Shown here piece after piece: positions 8,035-16,449 of a DNA stretch of 64,000 nt. Under the pieces are notes generated by a model. It did not search any database and was not told where the DNA came from. It saw only the letters and a list, made by a program, of their open reading frames with translations. This DNA is from Chloroflexota bacterium. GTDB lineage: Bacteria; Chloroflexota; Dehalococcoidia; Bin125. The stretch lies in contig JAPPJZ010000008.1 in assembly GCA_028874365.1 (NCBI GenBank), positions 118,155 through 182,154 of the forward strand, in the 5' to 3' direction. Within the stretch, counting starts at the first letter, position 1. Each line of letters starts with the position of its first letter. The position numbers and the translations under genes are program-made.

Positions 8035-10044
8035 ATGGAACGTGGAAACTACTGGCAGCGGATGCGCCGATCGAGGATGAGCCGACGTGCCCTCCTGCGA
8101 GCATCGGGTCGCGCCGGTGTGGGCGCGGCCGGGCTCGCACTAGTCGGTTGCGGCGACGACGATGACGACGACGCGCAGCCCCAGGCGACGGCGCAGGTCC
8201 AGCAGCAGGACCAGCCGCAGCAACAGCAGGCCCAACAACAGGCCATGCAGCAGCAACAGCAGCAGGCCATGCAGCAACAGCAGGCCGAGCAGCAGGCCGA
8301 ACAACAGGCCCAGCGGCAAGCGCAGCAAGAAGCCGACGCCGAGGAACAGGCCGAACAACAGGCCCAGCAGCAACAGCAGCAGGCGACGGTCGGCAACCGC
8401 CAGTACGGCGGCAACCTGTCGGTCTACACCGCACCCAACTGGGACGGCTTCGACCCGCATCGCACCAACCTCGCCCACCCATTCCAGGTTTACAACGACT
8501 CGATGGGCCGGCTGGTTGAGATCTACGACAACGCCGGGCCGGTCTATGGCGCAGACTTGATGTCGCTGCCCGAGATTCCCGACGAAGAAACCTACATCTT
8601 CCGTGCCGATCAGGGAGCGCACTTCTGGGATCGCTACCCGACCGAGGGCGGACGCGCGTTCACCGCGCGGGACGCCGAGGCGAACATCGTCCGCCAGATC
8701 GATGCGCTCGATGCCGAAGGCGTCCCCGACAGTCGCTTCGCGCGACAGGCGCAGTACGCGCAGACCGCCCCGATTGACGTACCGGACGAGCTCACGCTCG
8801 TTTGCAAGACCGATGGGCCCAACGCCACGTATCTCGAGACCGTGCACATGGGCTACTCGTTCATGACCTCGATAGAGGCGATGGAACTCTGGCATGGCAC
8901 TTGGATGGAGGACCAGACCAACGTCGAACTGGTCTCCGGCTGTGGGCCGTTCATCCCTACAATCTTCGAGCCCGAAGGACGGTTGCATCTGGAACGCAAC
9001 CCCGACTATTGGCGTTCACTGGAGGGTCAGCAGATGCCCTTCATCGACTCGCTGACCTGGGTGATTATCAGCGACCAGACCGCGGTCGAGACCGCCTACC
9101 GCAACGGTGATCTTGATACCGTCACCCTCAACGTCTTGGCCGTTGAGGGCATCCACGAAGACTTCCCCGACCACATTCGCTTCGAGCGCGGCGTAGTTCT
9201 ACCCCTCGCGATGCGATTCAACTACAACCCCGAGATGCCCGACAATCCCTGGCTTGACCGACGCGTGCCTTACGCCTTCCACCTGGCCATGGATCGAGAC
9301 GCGATCATCGACTTCGTCTACCTGGGCGCCGGCAAGCCCTCCGCGATTCAGCACATCAACTGGTATCACGGCTGGTCAATCGACCAGGACACCATGCGCA
9401 CCCTGCCCGGCTACCGTCCCGACAAGGCGTCCGACATCGCGGAAGCCAACGCGATGATCCGAGCGGCCGGGATCGAAGAGGGCCACGAGTTCGAACTGGT
9501 CGTCGCCGACATCTTCGAGGGGCTCTACCAGGGCGCCTCGGAGTTGTACCAGAACATGCTCCAGGAGGCGCTCGGAGTCTCGATCAGCATCCGCCTCGAG
9601 CCCTACGACGCCATCTTTGGCCAGCTCGCAACCGGGAATTTCCCCGGCCACATGCCGATATGGGTCGGCGCTGGCACTGGTGATCCAACCGGACAATGGA
9701 ACGCGCGCCTGGTCTTCGGCGGCTCGGAGAATTGGGAGCACTACAACCACCCGCCGACTGAAGAGATCGTCAAGACGATGCTGGTCACGCTCGACGCTGA
9801 AGCCCGGCGCGAGATGGCGACGGAGGTCTCTTGGAATCTGCTCGGCGAGGACGACCGCTACGGGCTCGACAGCTTCGCCGGATTCTCGGTCATGGGCAAC
9901 GGGATCGACACGTCGATTCACTGGCCCTACTACAACGCGCCACGCCGCTCCACCCATCAGGTCTGGGAACGCGAGGGTTGGCACTGGCGCAAGGAAGTCT
10001 GGATGGACACCACTCATCCCGACTTCCCCGGCGACCGCGCCTAG
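8035..10044 (+). CDS. Peptide/solute ABC transporter substrate-binding protein, Tat-exported lipoprotein with a poly-Q linker
   Basis: 669 aa. The N-terminus has a twin-arginine signal (MSRRALLRAS, about residues 15-24) leading to a lipobox ending GLALVGC, so it should be folded before Tat export and then lipid-anchored. Directly after the cysteine come six aspartates and about 60 residues dominated by Gln, Ala and Glu. The rest is a SBP_bac_5 (DppA/OppA-like) binding domain: GGNLSVYTAPNWDGFDPH at the start, and the VSGCGPF, LERNPDYW and MPFID segments typical of the family. ATG 8035 has AAGGAGCG just upstream. No permease or ATPase genes are adjacent, so it is an orphan receptor here. Confidence 0.88.
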   Translation: MERGNYWQRMRRSRMSRRALLRASGRAGVGAAGLALVGCGDDDDDDAQPQATAQVQQQDQPQQQQAQQQAMQQQQQQAMQQQQAEQQAEQQAQRQAQQEADAEEQAEQQAQQQQQQATVGNRQYGGNLSVYTAPNWDGFDPHRTNLAHPFQVYNDSMGRLVEIYDNAGPVYGADLMSLPEIPDEETYIFRADQGAHFWDRYPTEGGRAFTARDAEANIVRQIDALDAEGVPDSRFARQAQYAQTAPIDVPDELTLVCKTDGPNATYLETVHMGYSFMTSIEAMELWHGTWMEDQTNVELVSGCGPFIPTIFEPEGRLHLERNPDYWRSLEGQQMPFIDSLTWVIISDQTAVETAYRNGDLDTVTLNVLAVEGIHEDFPDHIRFERGVVLPLAMRFNYNPEMPDNPWLDRRVPYAFHLAMDRDAIIDFVYLGAGKPSAIQHINWYHGWSIDQDTMRTLPGYRPDKASDIAEANAMIRAAGIEEGHEFELVVADIFEGLYQGASELYQNMLQEALGVSISIRLEPYDAIFGQLATGNFPGHMPIWVGAGTGDPTGQWNARLVFGGSENWEHYNHPPTEEIVKTMLVTLDAEARREMATEVSWNLLGEDDRYGLDSFAGFSVMGNGIDTSIHWPYYNAPRRSTHQVWEREGWHWRKEVWMDTTHPDFPGDRA

Positions 10045-10048
10045 GCAG

Positions 10049-10116
10049 CGGGGGCAATAGCCCCCGAAACGTAAACCACGCGATTGAGCGCCTCGCGTAT
10101 TGAGGCGCCCAATCGC
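10049..10116. terminator. Two tandem hairpins after the substrate-binding protein gene
   Basis: The first hairpin is CGGGGGC/GCCCCCG with an AATA loop (10049-10066). The second (10080-10116) pairs GCGATTG-A-GCGCCTC with GAGGCGC-C-CAATCGC around GCGTATT: 15 positions with one mismatch. No T-run follows either. They sit directly after the stop at 10044 and before the GNAT promoter region, so a transcription end or mRNA-stabilising structure is likely. Confidence 0.55.
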
Positions 10117-10206
10117 TGTGCCTGTCGATCCGCCTCTATATTCTGTTGCAGTCACGGTTTCATAGTTCGTGCGGAAATTCACACACCACCGGAGAGGCTC
10201 GTCGAC

Positions 10207-10797
10207 ATGACCACCACGGTGTCCGAGGCCCACCAGCAAATCGCCGTCCGTTACCCGCGCTCCGCGTCGTTGCGCGACGGCCACCGCATCTCGCTGCGAT
10301 TGATGGCGCCCGGCGACGAGGGCCTGATCCTCGACTTCGCCCGCTCGCTGCCCGCCGACGACCTGCTCTTCCTGCGCCGCGACATCACCCAGCCGTCGTC
10401 GGTCGATCGCTGGATGCAGGAAGTCGTCGAGCAGCGCACGTTCACCGTGCTCGGGTTCGACGGCGACGAACTGCTCGGCGAGGGCGATCTCAACTACTCG
10501 TCCGCCGACTGGACCCGCCACCTCGGAGAGATTCGCCTGCTGCTCTCGCCCAACGCGCGAGGCCGCGGGCTCGGACGCGTGCTGGCGGAGGAGATCTACG
10601 CGATCGCGCAGTTGCTCGAGCTGCAACTCTTGACCGCACGGATGGTGCTTGACCAGGCCGCCGCGCAGTCCGTCTTCCGGCGACTGGGATTCCAGCGCGA
10701 GGCCGTGCTCTGGGACTACGTGATCGACGCCGACGGCAAGACCCACGACCTCCTCATCGCAACCCGCCGCATGAAGTCCCCGCGCTCCGGTTCGTAG
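10207..10797 (+). CDS. GNAT family N-acetyltransferase
   Basis: 196 aa. The acetyl-CoA site is visible as LLSPNARGRGLGRVLAEEIY (R/Q-x-x-G-x-G/A pattern, about residues 115-134). It is preceded by the ELLGEGDLNY strand and followed by the A-Q-SVFRRLGFQREAVL motif common to protein and small-molecule acetyltransferases. The start ATG 10207 has GGAGAGG 10 bp upstream. A TATATT hexamer at 10137-10142 could be its -10 box, but no good -35 is seen. The substrate is unknown. It is tail-to-tail with the next gene, with only 2 bp between stops. Confidence 0.85.
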   Translation: MTTTVSEAHQQIAVRYPRSASLRDGHRISLRLMAPGDEGLILDFARSLPADDLLFLRRDITQPSSVDRWMQEVVEQRTFTVLGFDGDELLGEGDLNYSSADWTRHLGEIRLLLSPNARGRGLGRVLAEEIYAIAQLLELQLLTARMVLDQAAAQSVFRRLGFQREAVLWDYVIDADGKTHDLLIATRRMKSPRSGS

Positions 10798-10799
10798 GG

Positions 10800-11996
10800 C
10801 TATTGCATCAGCCCATGCAGGCGGTTGAAGTCTGCGTGCCGTTCCGCGTTCAACTCCCGACCCTTGAGCCCTGAGTAGTCGGCGTCATAGCGCCAGGCGC
10901 GGAAGACCCAGTTGCAGAGATCGCCGCGCTGCTTCATCTGAAACGGCGAGACCCACTCCCAGACGACCGTGCCTTTCGAGTCGATCTCGAAGAGCCGGCC
11001 GGCGGCGCCTTCCGTGATCAGATGATTGCCGTGCGGCAGCCGGGCGACGCCTGAGATATGGGCCGAGAAGAACTGCTCGCGCGGATCGCCCTGGAAGATG
11101 ACGTCGAATTCGTCGGTTTCCGGGTCGATCGCGAGAATGCGCGAGTAGGCGAGGTCCTGCAGTCGGTGCATGCCGTTGTCGTAGACCAGGACCCGGCCGT
11201 CGTCCTGCCAGGTGGCGTGGTGCTGGTGCGAGATCTCCGGTTGCCCGAAGCGCCAACGCAGTGTTCCCGGACCGTCGCCGTCGGGCGGATCGACGATTCC
11301 GATGGTGCTGACGTTGCGGGCTGAGAAGAGCAGGCCGCCGTCAGGGATCTTCTCGATGCTGTTTACGTGGGTCCACTCCCAGGTGTTTTCCAACGGACAG
11401 ATGATCGCGTCCTCGGGCGACAGGACCTGCCACAGGTTGATCCGGCTGACCTCGTTGCCGTTGGCGTCGATTTCGATGATGTCGTCGCCGATCATGATCG
11501 GCGGCATCGGCTGGTCGGGTTGACGTCCGCCGCCGATCACGGATTGCTCGATCTCCTTCGTCATCTCGACCCACTCGAGCGAGACCGTGTTGCCGTTCTC
11601 CAAGCGGTGGAAGTCGTGGTGGATGCCGGGATTGTCGTACTGCCAGACGACGTTGCCGTCCCAGTCGAGTTCCCAGAGACCGTTGCCGCGACCGCCGAGC
11701 ATGTTGAAGATCTCGGGCGGACCGCCCGGGTCGACCGAGAAGCGGCTTTGATCGCCAGCGGTACGTGGAGCGGGCGGTTCGAGCGGCGCGACCAGCGCGA
11801 GCAAGTTGCCGTTGGGCAGCAGTTCGACGGTGAAGAAGCGCCGGTCGTCGATGTGCCAGCGATGCACGACCCGACCCTGCATGTCGAGCAGCACGGCGTC
11901 GTGGGCGTTGGTGCCGCACATCAGCGTGTAGCCCTTGGACGACTTGAAGGGGTCATAGTGCGTGAGACCGGTGGGACGATGAATCGGCCAGCCCAT
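10800..11996 (-). CDS. Arylsulfotransferase-like beta-propeller protein (ASST family)
   Basis: 398 aa propeller with repeated G-x-V-V-x-x-W strands and the ASST signatures IHHDFHRLENGN and HVNSIEKIPDGGLLFS. Family members move a sulfate group between phenolic compounds through a histidine; several histidines sit in suitable loops here, but the catalytic one cannot be assigned by eye. Unlike classical periplasmic ASST it has no signal peptide. It is the last gene of a reverse-strand set: hydrolase, SsuD-like monooxygenase (9-bp gap), then this gene (11-bp gap). That arrangement suggests sulfated or sulfonated organic substrates. ATG 11996. Confidence 0.72.
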   Translation of the reverse strand: MGWPIHRPTGLTHYDPFKSSKGYTLMCGTNAHDAVLLDMQGRVVHRWHIDDRRFFTVELLPNGNLLALVAPLEPPAPRTAGDQSRFSVDPGGPPEIFNMLGGRGNGLWELDWDGNVVWQYDNPGIHHDFHRLENGNTVSLEWVEMTKEIEQSVIGGGRQPDQPMPPIMIGDDIIEIDANGNEVSRINLWQVLSPEDAIICPLENTWEWTHVNSIEKIPDGGLLFSARNVSTIGIVDPPDGDGPGTLRWRFGQPEISHQHHATWQDDGRVLVYDNGMHRLQDLAYSRILAIDPETDEFDVIFQGDPREQFFSAHISGVARLPHGNHLITEGAAGRLFEIDSKGTVVWEWVSPFQMKQRGDLCNWVFRAWRYDADYSGLKGRELNAERHADFNRLHGLMQ

Positions 11997-12007
11997 GGTT
12001 GGTGCTC

Positions 12008-13111
12008 CTATGCGCGCAACGCTTGCTCGGCGCGGACCAGCGGAATGGTCTCCAGAGCGATTCGCTCCGCCTCTTCCAGGTGCGGATAGGCGGAGAGGAT
12101 GAACTCGTCGAAGCCCAAGCGCCAGTAGGCGCTCAGCTCATCGGCGACCTGTTGCGGCGTACCGACGATCGCCGTGCCGAGGTTGACGCGCACACGCGAG
12201 ATCCCGTTCCAGAGCCGTTCGCCAAGCCGGTCATCTTCGACCCTTCGCGCCTGCGCAGCCGCGCCGACCATCGCCGTCGACTGGACCGCCGCCGCCCGCT
12301 GAGCCAGCACCTCAGGATGGGCCTCGGACAGCAACTCCGAGGCGGCCTCCCACGCTTCCGACTCCGAGTCGCGCACGACCAGGTGCGTTCGTAATCCGAA
12401 TCGAGGTCTTCGGCCGGCGAGTGCGAACGCGTCGCGGGCACGCTCAAGTAGGTCCGCCATCTGGTCTTGCGGCTGGATCCAGCAGAGCAGGACGTCAGCG
12501 CGCTCGGCAGCGAGGCGCAGCGCTGCGTCGGAGGCTCCGCCGAGGTACCACTCGGGGGCGGGCGGTGTCGGAGTCGGCGAGACGACCGCGCCGTTGAGTC
12601 GCACGGCCTGGCCGTCGAAGTCAAGCGGGCCGCCCGATTCCCAGAGTTGGGCGCAGGCGTCGATGAACTCGTCGGCCTGCGCGTAGCGGTCGGCGTGCGA
12701 GCCGCCGATGCCGAGGCGCTCGTTGTCGCCCTGGATGCCGCCGGGCACGATGTTGATGTCGATCCGGCCGCCGGAGATCTCGTGCAGCGTCGCCGCCTGC
12801 TGGGCGAACAGGCCGACCGGCGTGATGCCGGGTCGCACCGCGATCAACAGACGGATGCTGGAGGAGACGGCGCAGAGCGCGGAGGCGGTTGTCCAGGTCT
12901 CGGCGAGGGGCGCCGAATGCTCGAAGGAGCCGTTGGCGAAGCGGGTTGGGATCAACAGGGAGTGATAGCCGAGACGCTCGGCGTTGAGGACGACGTCTCG
13001 GAGATAGGCGAACGTCGGCTCGCGCTGGGCTCGAAGCGAGCCGATCCGGTCGCCGTCGCCGTCGATCGGAACGAACCAACTGAACGTCGGGTCGGGGCGA
13101 GACTCTGTCAT
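12008..13111 (-). CDS. SsuD-like alkanesulfonate/LLM monooxygenase
   Basis: 367 aa LLM flavoenzyme resembling FMNH2-dependent alkanesulfonate monooxygenase. Marks are FSWFVPIDGDG at the N-terminus, SSIRLLIAVRPGITPVGLFA, GRIDINIVPGG (flavin/phosphate loop), and the C-terminal GTPQQVADELSAYWRLG and FILSAYPHLEEA motifs found in SsuD. SsuD releases sulfite and an aldehyde from alkanesulfonates using reduced flavin from a partner reductase. No flavin reductase or ssuABC transporter is in the window. The neighbouring arylsulfotransferase-like and hydrolase genes support an organosulfur substrate. Confidence 0.82.
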   Translation of the reverse strand: MTESRPDPTFSWFVPIDGDGDRIGSLRAQREPTFAYLRDVVLNAERLGYHSLLIPTRFANGSFEHSAPLAETWTTASALCAVSSSIRLLIAVRPGITPVGLFAQQAATLHEISGGRIDINIVPGGIQGDNERLGIGGSHADRYAQADEFIDACAQLWESGGPLDFDGQAVRLNGAVVSPTPTPPAPEWYLGGASDAALRLAAERADVLLCWIQPQDQMADLLERARDAFALAGRRPRFGLRTHLVVRDSESEAWEAASELLSEAHPEVLAQRAAAVQSTAMVGAAAQARRVEDDRLGERLWNGISRVRVNLGTAIVGTPQQVADELSAYWRLGFDEFILSAYPHLEEAERIALETIPLVRAEQALRA

Positions 13112-13120
13112 GGCCGAAGT

Positions 13121-13999
13121 CTACGCGCCGAGGAAGTGATCCACTTCCTGCAGGAGCCGCCCAAGCTGGTCGTGGTGGACCCAGTGGCCGGCGTCGGCGA
13201 TGCCAACCTTTTGGGCGTGTGGGAACGACTCGGTCCGCGGATCCTTGTTCGGGTCGCCCTGTGACTCGAGGCCGCCGATCAGTAATGTCGGCATGCGCAC
13301 GCGGCCCCAGATTTCCTCCGCATCGGTCTCGTTGAACGGATAGGGCGAGGAGGAACGCGCGTAGTTGTCGAACTTCCAGATGAACGTGCCGTCCTCGTTC
13401 TGGTGCACGGCGTGAGTCGTAAGGTGCAGCGCCTGCTCGTCCGAGAGGCGAGGGTTGGCTTCCTGCATCCGTTCGACGGCGTCTTCGAGGGTGGGATAGC
13501 GGCGCGGCAATCGGCCGGCAAAGCGGTGCGTCTCGGACACCCACTCGGACATCCGCTGATGAGCGGGAACGGCGGAGCGAGTGTCGGTCACACGCCGCGA
13601 GGGGCCCAACCCCTCGATCGCGATCAACTTCGCCACGCGCTCGGGATAGATGCCGGCGTATTCGAGACAGATGCGGCCGCCGAGCGAGTGTCCCAGCAGC
13701 GTGACCGGCGCCAGGTGCTTCTGGCGGACCAGCTGGGCGAGGTCGTAGACGTAATCGATCATCGCGTAGCCGGAACCGTTCACCCATTCGGAATCGCCGT
13801 GTCCACGCAGGTCGGGGGCGATCACGTGGTAGCGGTCTTTGAGCGCCAGCGCGACCCAGTCCCAGGAGCGGCAATGGTCGCGTCCGCCATGGACCAGGAT
13901 CAGAGCGGGCGCGGTCGGGTTGCCCCAATCGACGTAGTGCAGGCGTAGGCGTTGGGAGAAGTAGATCTGAGAGGCGGGATAGTCGGTGAGTTGGGTCAT
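13121..13999 (-). CDS. Alpha/beta hydrolase
   Basis: 292 aa alpha/beta-hydrolase fold. The oxyanion HGG is in LVHGGRDHCRSWDWV, the nucleophile elbow is GHSLGG, the APDLRGHGDSEW strand precedes the cap, and the catalytic histidine is in DAGHWVHHDQ near the C-terminus. The protein is soluble and resembles esterases and C-C hydrolases of aromatic breakdown. ATG 13999 is chosen because the family begins a few residues before the first strand; a longer frame upstream is GC-rich and lacks family similarity. It is first of the three-gene reverse operon. Confidence 0.85.
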   Translation of the reverse strand: MTQLTDYPASQIYFSQRLRLHYVDWGNPTAPALILVHGGRDHCRSWDWVALALKDRYHVIAPDLRGHGDSEWVNGSGYAMIDYVYDLAQLVRQKHLAPVTLLGHSLGGRICLEYAGIYPERVAKLIAIEGLGPSRRVTDTRSAVPAHQRMSEWVSETHRFAGRLPRRYPTLEDAVERMQEANPRLSDEQALHLTTHAVHQNEDGTFIWKFDNYARSSSPYPFNETDAEEIWGRVRMPTLLIGGLESQGDPNKDPRTESFPHAQKVGIADAGHWVHHDQLGRLLQEVDHFLGA

Positions 14000-14073
14000 G
14001 GGGAGATCGTAGTTGGTGATCGGTCCTGGGGCAGGCTGCGCGGAGACCCTCACGCCCCGCACCCGCCTTCGCG

Positions 14074-14116
14074 AGGACCCTCACCCTGACCCTCTCCCAG
14101 AGGGAGAGGGGATCGG
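14074..14116. repeat. Dispersed palindrome family A, copy 1
   Basis: GACCCTCACCCTGA is followed by CCCTCTCCC, loop AGA, GGGAGAGGG (14090-14110) and GATCGG. The same arrangement recurs at 14841, 37841 and, inverted, at 46181. A short partial start of the element (GACCCTCACGCC) precedes it at about 14046. Confidence 0.85.
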
Positions 14117-14142
14117 ACAGGGGAACGCCGAACGGGTGTCGG

Positions 14143-14754
14143 CTAGCCGGCGGCGGCGGCGTGGATTGGGGTGGGTTTGGCGCCGTTGCGGGTTGGGCGG
14201 GGGAGTTGGACCGGCGGGCGGATGGGTTCCGCGGGAATTCTTTCTTCTGCGGGCTGAGATTGGACGATCTCCTGCTCTGGACTGGAGATCGTGGAATTGG
14301 GGTGGTCAGTTTTGCTCAATTCCGGGGTGGTTTCTGCTGGTTCTTGCGGTTCTTCGTTGAAGAGGTCGGGTTGGTCGGGGCGCTGGGCGGCTCTTTGGTG
14401 GACATCGTGGGCGGTGCGGCGAACCTCGCGGGCGAGGTTGTTGAGCTGTGCAGCCTGGGCTTCGCGGGCGCGCAGATACTCGACCGGTTCGAGGTGAGCG
14501 GACACGTTGCCGACGATGTCCTGGTCGGCGACTAACTGCAGACGAAGGTGCAGGAAGTTGAGCGATTCGAGCAGGAGGTCGTCGGCCGTGGCGGCTGCGA
14601 GGCTGCTCCAGTGGGTCTCGACCAGTTGCAGGTCTGAGCGGACGGTGGCCTGGGAGACCTCGAGTGCCTCGGCGATTTGGCGGTGGGAGCGTCCGCGTTG
14701 GCTGAGGTAGTGGGCGTGCATGATGCGGCGTCGGCGTTTGGGCGGGATGAACAT
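14143..14754 (-). CDS. Small HTH DNA-binding protein, function unknown
   Basis: 203 aa. The first 60 residues hold a basic arm (PPKRRRRIMHAHYLSQRG) and a helix-turn-helix of the resolvase/transposase or terminase-small-subunit type (RSHRQIAEALEVSQATVRSD). The middle is helical with an LNNLAREVRRTAHDV stretch, and the last 70 residues are Pro/Glu/Gln-rich and probably disordered. Palindromic repeats flank it on both sides, which suggests a recently rearranged or acquired patch. A TACACT box (14797-14792) and a TTTCG-CTTA-CGAAA inverted repeat lie just upstream. No partner recombinase is present. The function is not recognised. Confidence 0.7.
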   Translation of the reverse strand: MFIPPKRRRRIMHAHYLSQRGRSHRQIAEALEVSQATVRSDLQLVETHWSSLAAATADDLLLESLNFLHLRLQLVADQDIVGNVSAHLEPVEYLRAREAQAAQLNNLAREVRRTAHDVHQRAAQRPDQPDLFNEEPQEPAETTPELSKTDHPNSTISSPEQEIVQSQPAEERIPAEPIRPPVQLPRPTRNGAKPTPIHAAAAG

Positions 14755-14763
14755 GGCTGGGCC

Positions 14764-14777
14764 TTTCGCTTACGAAA
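14764..14777 (-). promoter_or_regulatory. Possible operator upstream of the HTH gene
   Basis: TTTCG-CTTA-CGAAA, a perfect 5-bp inverted repeat 10 bp before the ATG at 14754 and downstream of a -10-like TACACT (14797-14792). Its location fits autoregulation by the HTH protein; this is inference. Confidence 0.3.
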
Positions 14778-14840
14778 CGGGCGTTCTGGTTAGTGTAGCG
14801 AATGCATGTTCGATGTTGGTGTGTCGGGGTTGACGGAAGG

Positions 14841-14885
14841 AGGGGACCCTCACCCCAACCCTCTCCCAGGGGGAGAGGGAGTCGG
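14841..14885. repeat. Dispersed palindrome family A, copy 2
   Basis: GGACCCTCACCCCAA, then CCCTCTCCC (14858-14866), a short loop, GGGAGAGGG (14870-14878) and AGTCGG: the same layout and flanks as copy 1. Confidence 0.85.
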
Positions 14886-14927
14886 AAGCGGAGGGGGATT
14901 GTGGACCTGCGTGGGAGGATCGCGGTC

Positions 14928-14991
14928 TGGGCCCCGCATCAAGTGCGGGGCATCGGAGGTTGGGCCGCGCATCGAGTGCGGGGCATCGGAC
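14928..14991. repeat. Dispersed palindrome family B, two tandem copies
   Basis: Copy 1 is GCCCCGCATCAAGTGCGGGG followed by CATCGGA (14931-14957). Copy 2 is CCGCGCATCGAGTGCGGGG followed by CATCGGA (14965-14990). Both carry the same CTGG/TTGG left flank and CATCGGA right flank, which also occurs at 58338-58344. Confidence 0.85.
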
Positions 14992-15137
14992 ATGAGGGAT
15001 GGTGGGGCTTTGGCGAGGGTGAGGGTGGGTGCTGGCGGGAGGTGCTGTTAGCTACCGCTGTATGGGTTCCCGCTTTCGCGGGAATGACGGAAGGGGGGCG
15101 GGGAAATGACGGAATCTGGGATTACGCGCAGGTCTTC

Positions 15138-15168
15138 AGAGGGAGAGGGGATCGGAGGGAGAGGGGCT
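15138..15168. repeat. Partial copies of palindrome family A
   Basis: Two half-elements in a row: AGAGGGAGAGGGGATCGG and AGGGAGAGGGGCTGG, each matching the right arm and flank of the full family A element. Confidence 0.6.
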
Positions 15169-15200
15169 GGCCGCAGATCGAGTCGGGGGACGAGGATTGG

Positions 15201-16328
15201 CTAGTCGGGGTTGGGGAGGAGGGCGAGGTTGTTTCGATGGACGACGGCGGAGCCGTAGTTGTAGCCGAGTTCGTCCGCGATCTGGGAGGACTTCTTGCCC
15301 CGGATCCGGATCGTCTCGGCGGACGAGTAGTTACTGATTCCGACGGCGACGGGGATGTCGTCGGCGCCGTAGAGCTGGATGATGTCGCCGCGCTCGAACT
15401 GTCCTCGGACGTTGGTGATGCCGGCGGCGAGCAGGCTGCGTCCCTGCGTGGTGAGGGCGATCACGGCTCCCCGGTCGAGGTCGATGCCTTCGCCGTTGTG
15501 CAGGCCGGCGAGCAGCCAACGTTCCCGGCTGTCGCGGACCGTCGTGTCGGCGGGAATCAGGGTGCCCAGGCGTTCGCCGGCGGCGATGCGGCTGATCACG
15601 TTGGGCTCGTGTCCGGAGGCGATCACGACTTCGGTCCCGCCGGCCGAGGCGCGGCGGGCGGCCTCGAGCTTGGCCCGCATCCCGCCGCGGCTGCGCTGGT
15701 CGACATCACCGGCGGCCTGCATCATCGAGACGGGATTGGGCAGCACGGGAATCAGGCGGGCGTCGTCGTGCGTGCGGGGGTCGCGGTCGTAGACGCCCTC
15801 GACATCGCTGAGCAGGATGAGGAGATCGGCGTCGATCAGGTTGGCGATCAGGGCGGAGAGGGCGTCGTTCTCGCCGAACGCGCCGCCGCGCAGTTCCTCA
15901 TCGGCGACGACATCGTTTTCGTTGATGATCGGCACGACGCCGTACTGGAGCAGTCGCAGCAGGGTGTTGCGGACGTTGAGGTAGCCGCGCCGCTCGGCGA
16001 CATCGCCGCGCGTGATCAACGCCTGGGCGGCGGTCAGGCCGTAGCGCTGGAGCAGGGAGTCGTAGCGCTGGACGAGCTGGGCCTGGCCGATGGCGGCCAG
16101 CGCCTGTCGGGCTCCGACGGAGGAACGGGTCTGGGTCACGCCGACGCGGGCCTGTCCGGCCGTGACCGCGCCGGATGTGACGACGGCCACCTGCGCGCCG
16201 TCGCTGCGCAGATCGGCGACCTGGCGCACGACTTCTTCGAGCACGCCGGGATCGAGTCGGTCGCTGCCGGAGGTGAGCAGGTTGGTGCCCAGCTTGCAGA
16301 TGATGCGTCGCGGTTGGGAGTTGCTCAT
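15201..16328 (-). CDS. proB: Glutamate 5-kinase ProB with PUA domain
   Basis: 375 aa, usual length for the two-domain enzyme. The amino acid kinase domain shows KLGTNLLT, VTSGAVTAGQARVG (glutamate/ATP site), INENDVVADEELRGGAFGEN and SRGGMRAKLEAARRA. The C-terminal ~75 residues are a PUA domain (RGAVIALTTQGRSLLAAG). It phosphorylates glutamate at the start of proline synthesis and is normally inhibited by proline. The start is ATG 16328 (MSNSQPRRIICKLGTN). No proA is adjacent. It is divergent from the YihY gene across a 121-bp spacer that contains repeats. Confidence 0.95.
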   Translation of the reverse strand: MSNSQPRRIICKLGTNLLTSGSDRLDPGVLEEVVRQVADLRSDGAQVAVVTSGAVTAGQARVGVTQTRSSVGARQALAAIGQAQLVQRYDSLLQRYGLTAAQALITRGDVAERRGYLNVRNTLLRLLQYGVVPIINENDVVADEELRGGAFGENDALSALIANLIDADLLILLSDVEGVYDRDPRTHDDARLIPVLPNPVSMMQAAGDVDQRSRGGMRAKLEAARRASAGGTEVVIASGHEPNVISRIAAGERLGTLIPADTTVRDSRERWLLAGLHNGEGIDLDRGAVIALTTQGRSLLAAGITNVRGQFERGDIIQLYGADDIPVAVGISNYSSAETIRIRGKKSSQIADELGYNYGSAVVHRNNLALLPNPD

Positions 16329-16373
16329 TGGTGCACTACAGCCGACTGAACGGCGGCCCCCCTCTGCCTTCGG

Positions 16374-16425
16374 CATCCCCGCATCGAGTGCGGGGCAGGC
16401 TTCCCCCCACGGAGTGGGGGGAGAG
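16374..16425. repeat. Palindromes in the proB/YihY divergent spacer
   Basis: A family B element, CCCCGCATCGAGTGCGGGG (16377-16395), is followed 8 bp later by a second hairpin CCCCCCAC-GGA-GTGGGGGG (16403-16421) and GAGAGAGG. Both lie where promoters for the two divergent genes would be expected, so the insertion may have remodelled them. Confidence 0.75.
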
Positions 16426-16449
16426 AGGGAAAGAGCGGATAATGGCGGT

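Larger units (their letters stand above)
14755..15200. other. 446-bp non-coding patch filled with palindromic repeats
   Basis: No reading frame here has protein-like composition. The segment holds one family A palindrome (14841-14885), two family B palindromes in tandem (14931-14990), and two partial family A copies (15138-15168). Next to these is a third short hairpin, GGGTTCCCGCTTTCGCGGGAATG, at about 15065. It separates the 5' end of the HTH gene from the 3' end of proB. It looks like an accumulation site for small mobile palindromes. Confidence 0.6.

Noticed and set aside
8215..8390. CAG/CAA tract as an assembly artefact
   Set aside because: Codons mix CAG, CAA, GCC, GAA and GAG, the frame is kept, and similar linkers occur in other exported proteins here.
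14143..14754. Phage terminase small subunit or transposase
   Set aside because: Only the HTH is similar; no large subunit, integrase, catalytic domain or other phage gene lies nearby.
14802..16349. 515-codon plus-strand frame over proB
   Set aside because: Antisense to a clear ProB, with repeat-derived start and low-complexity composition.
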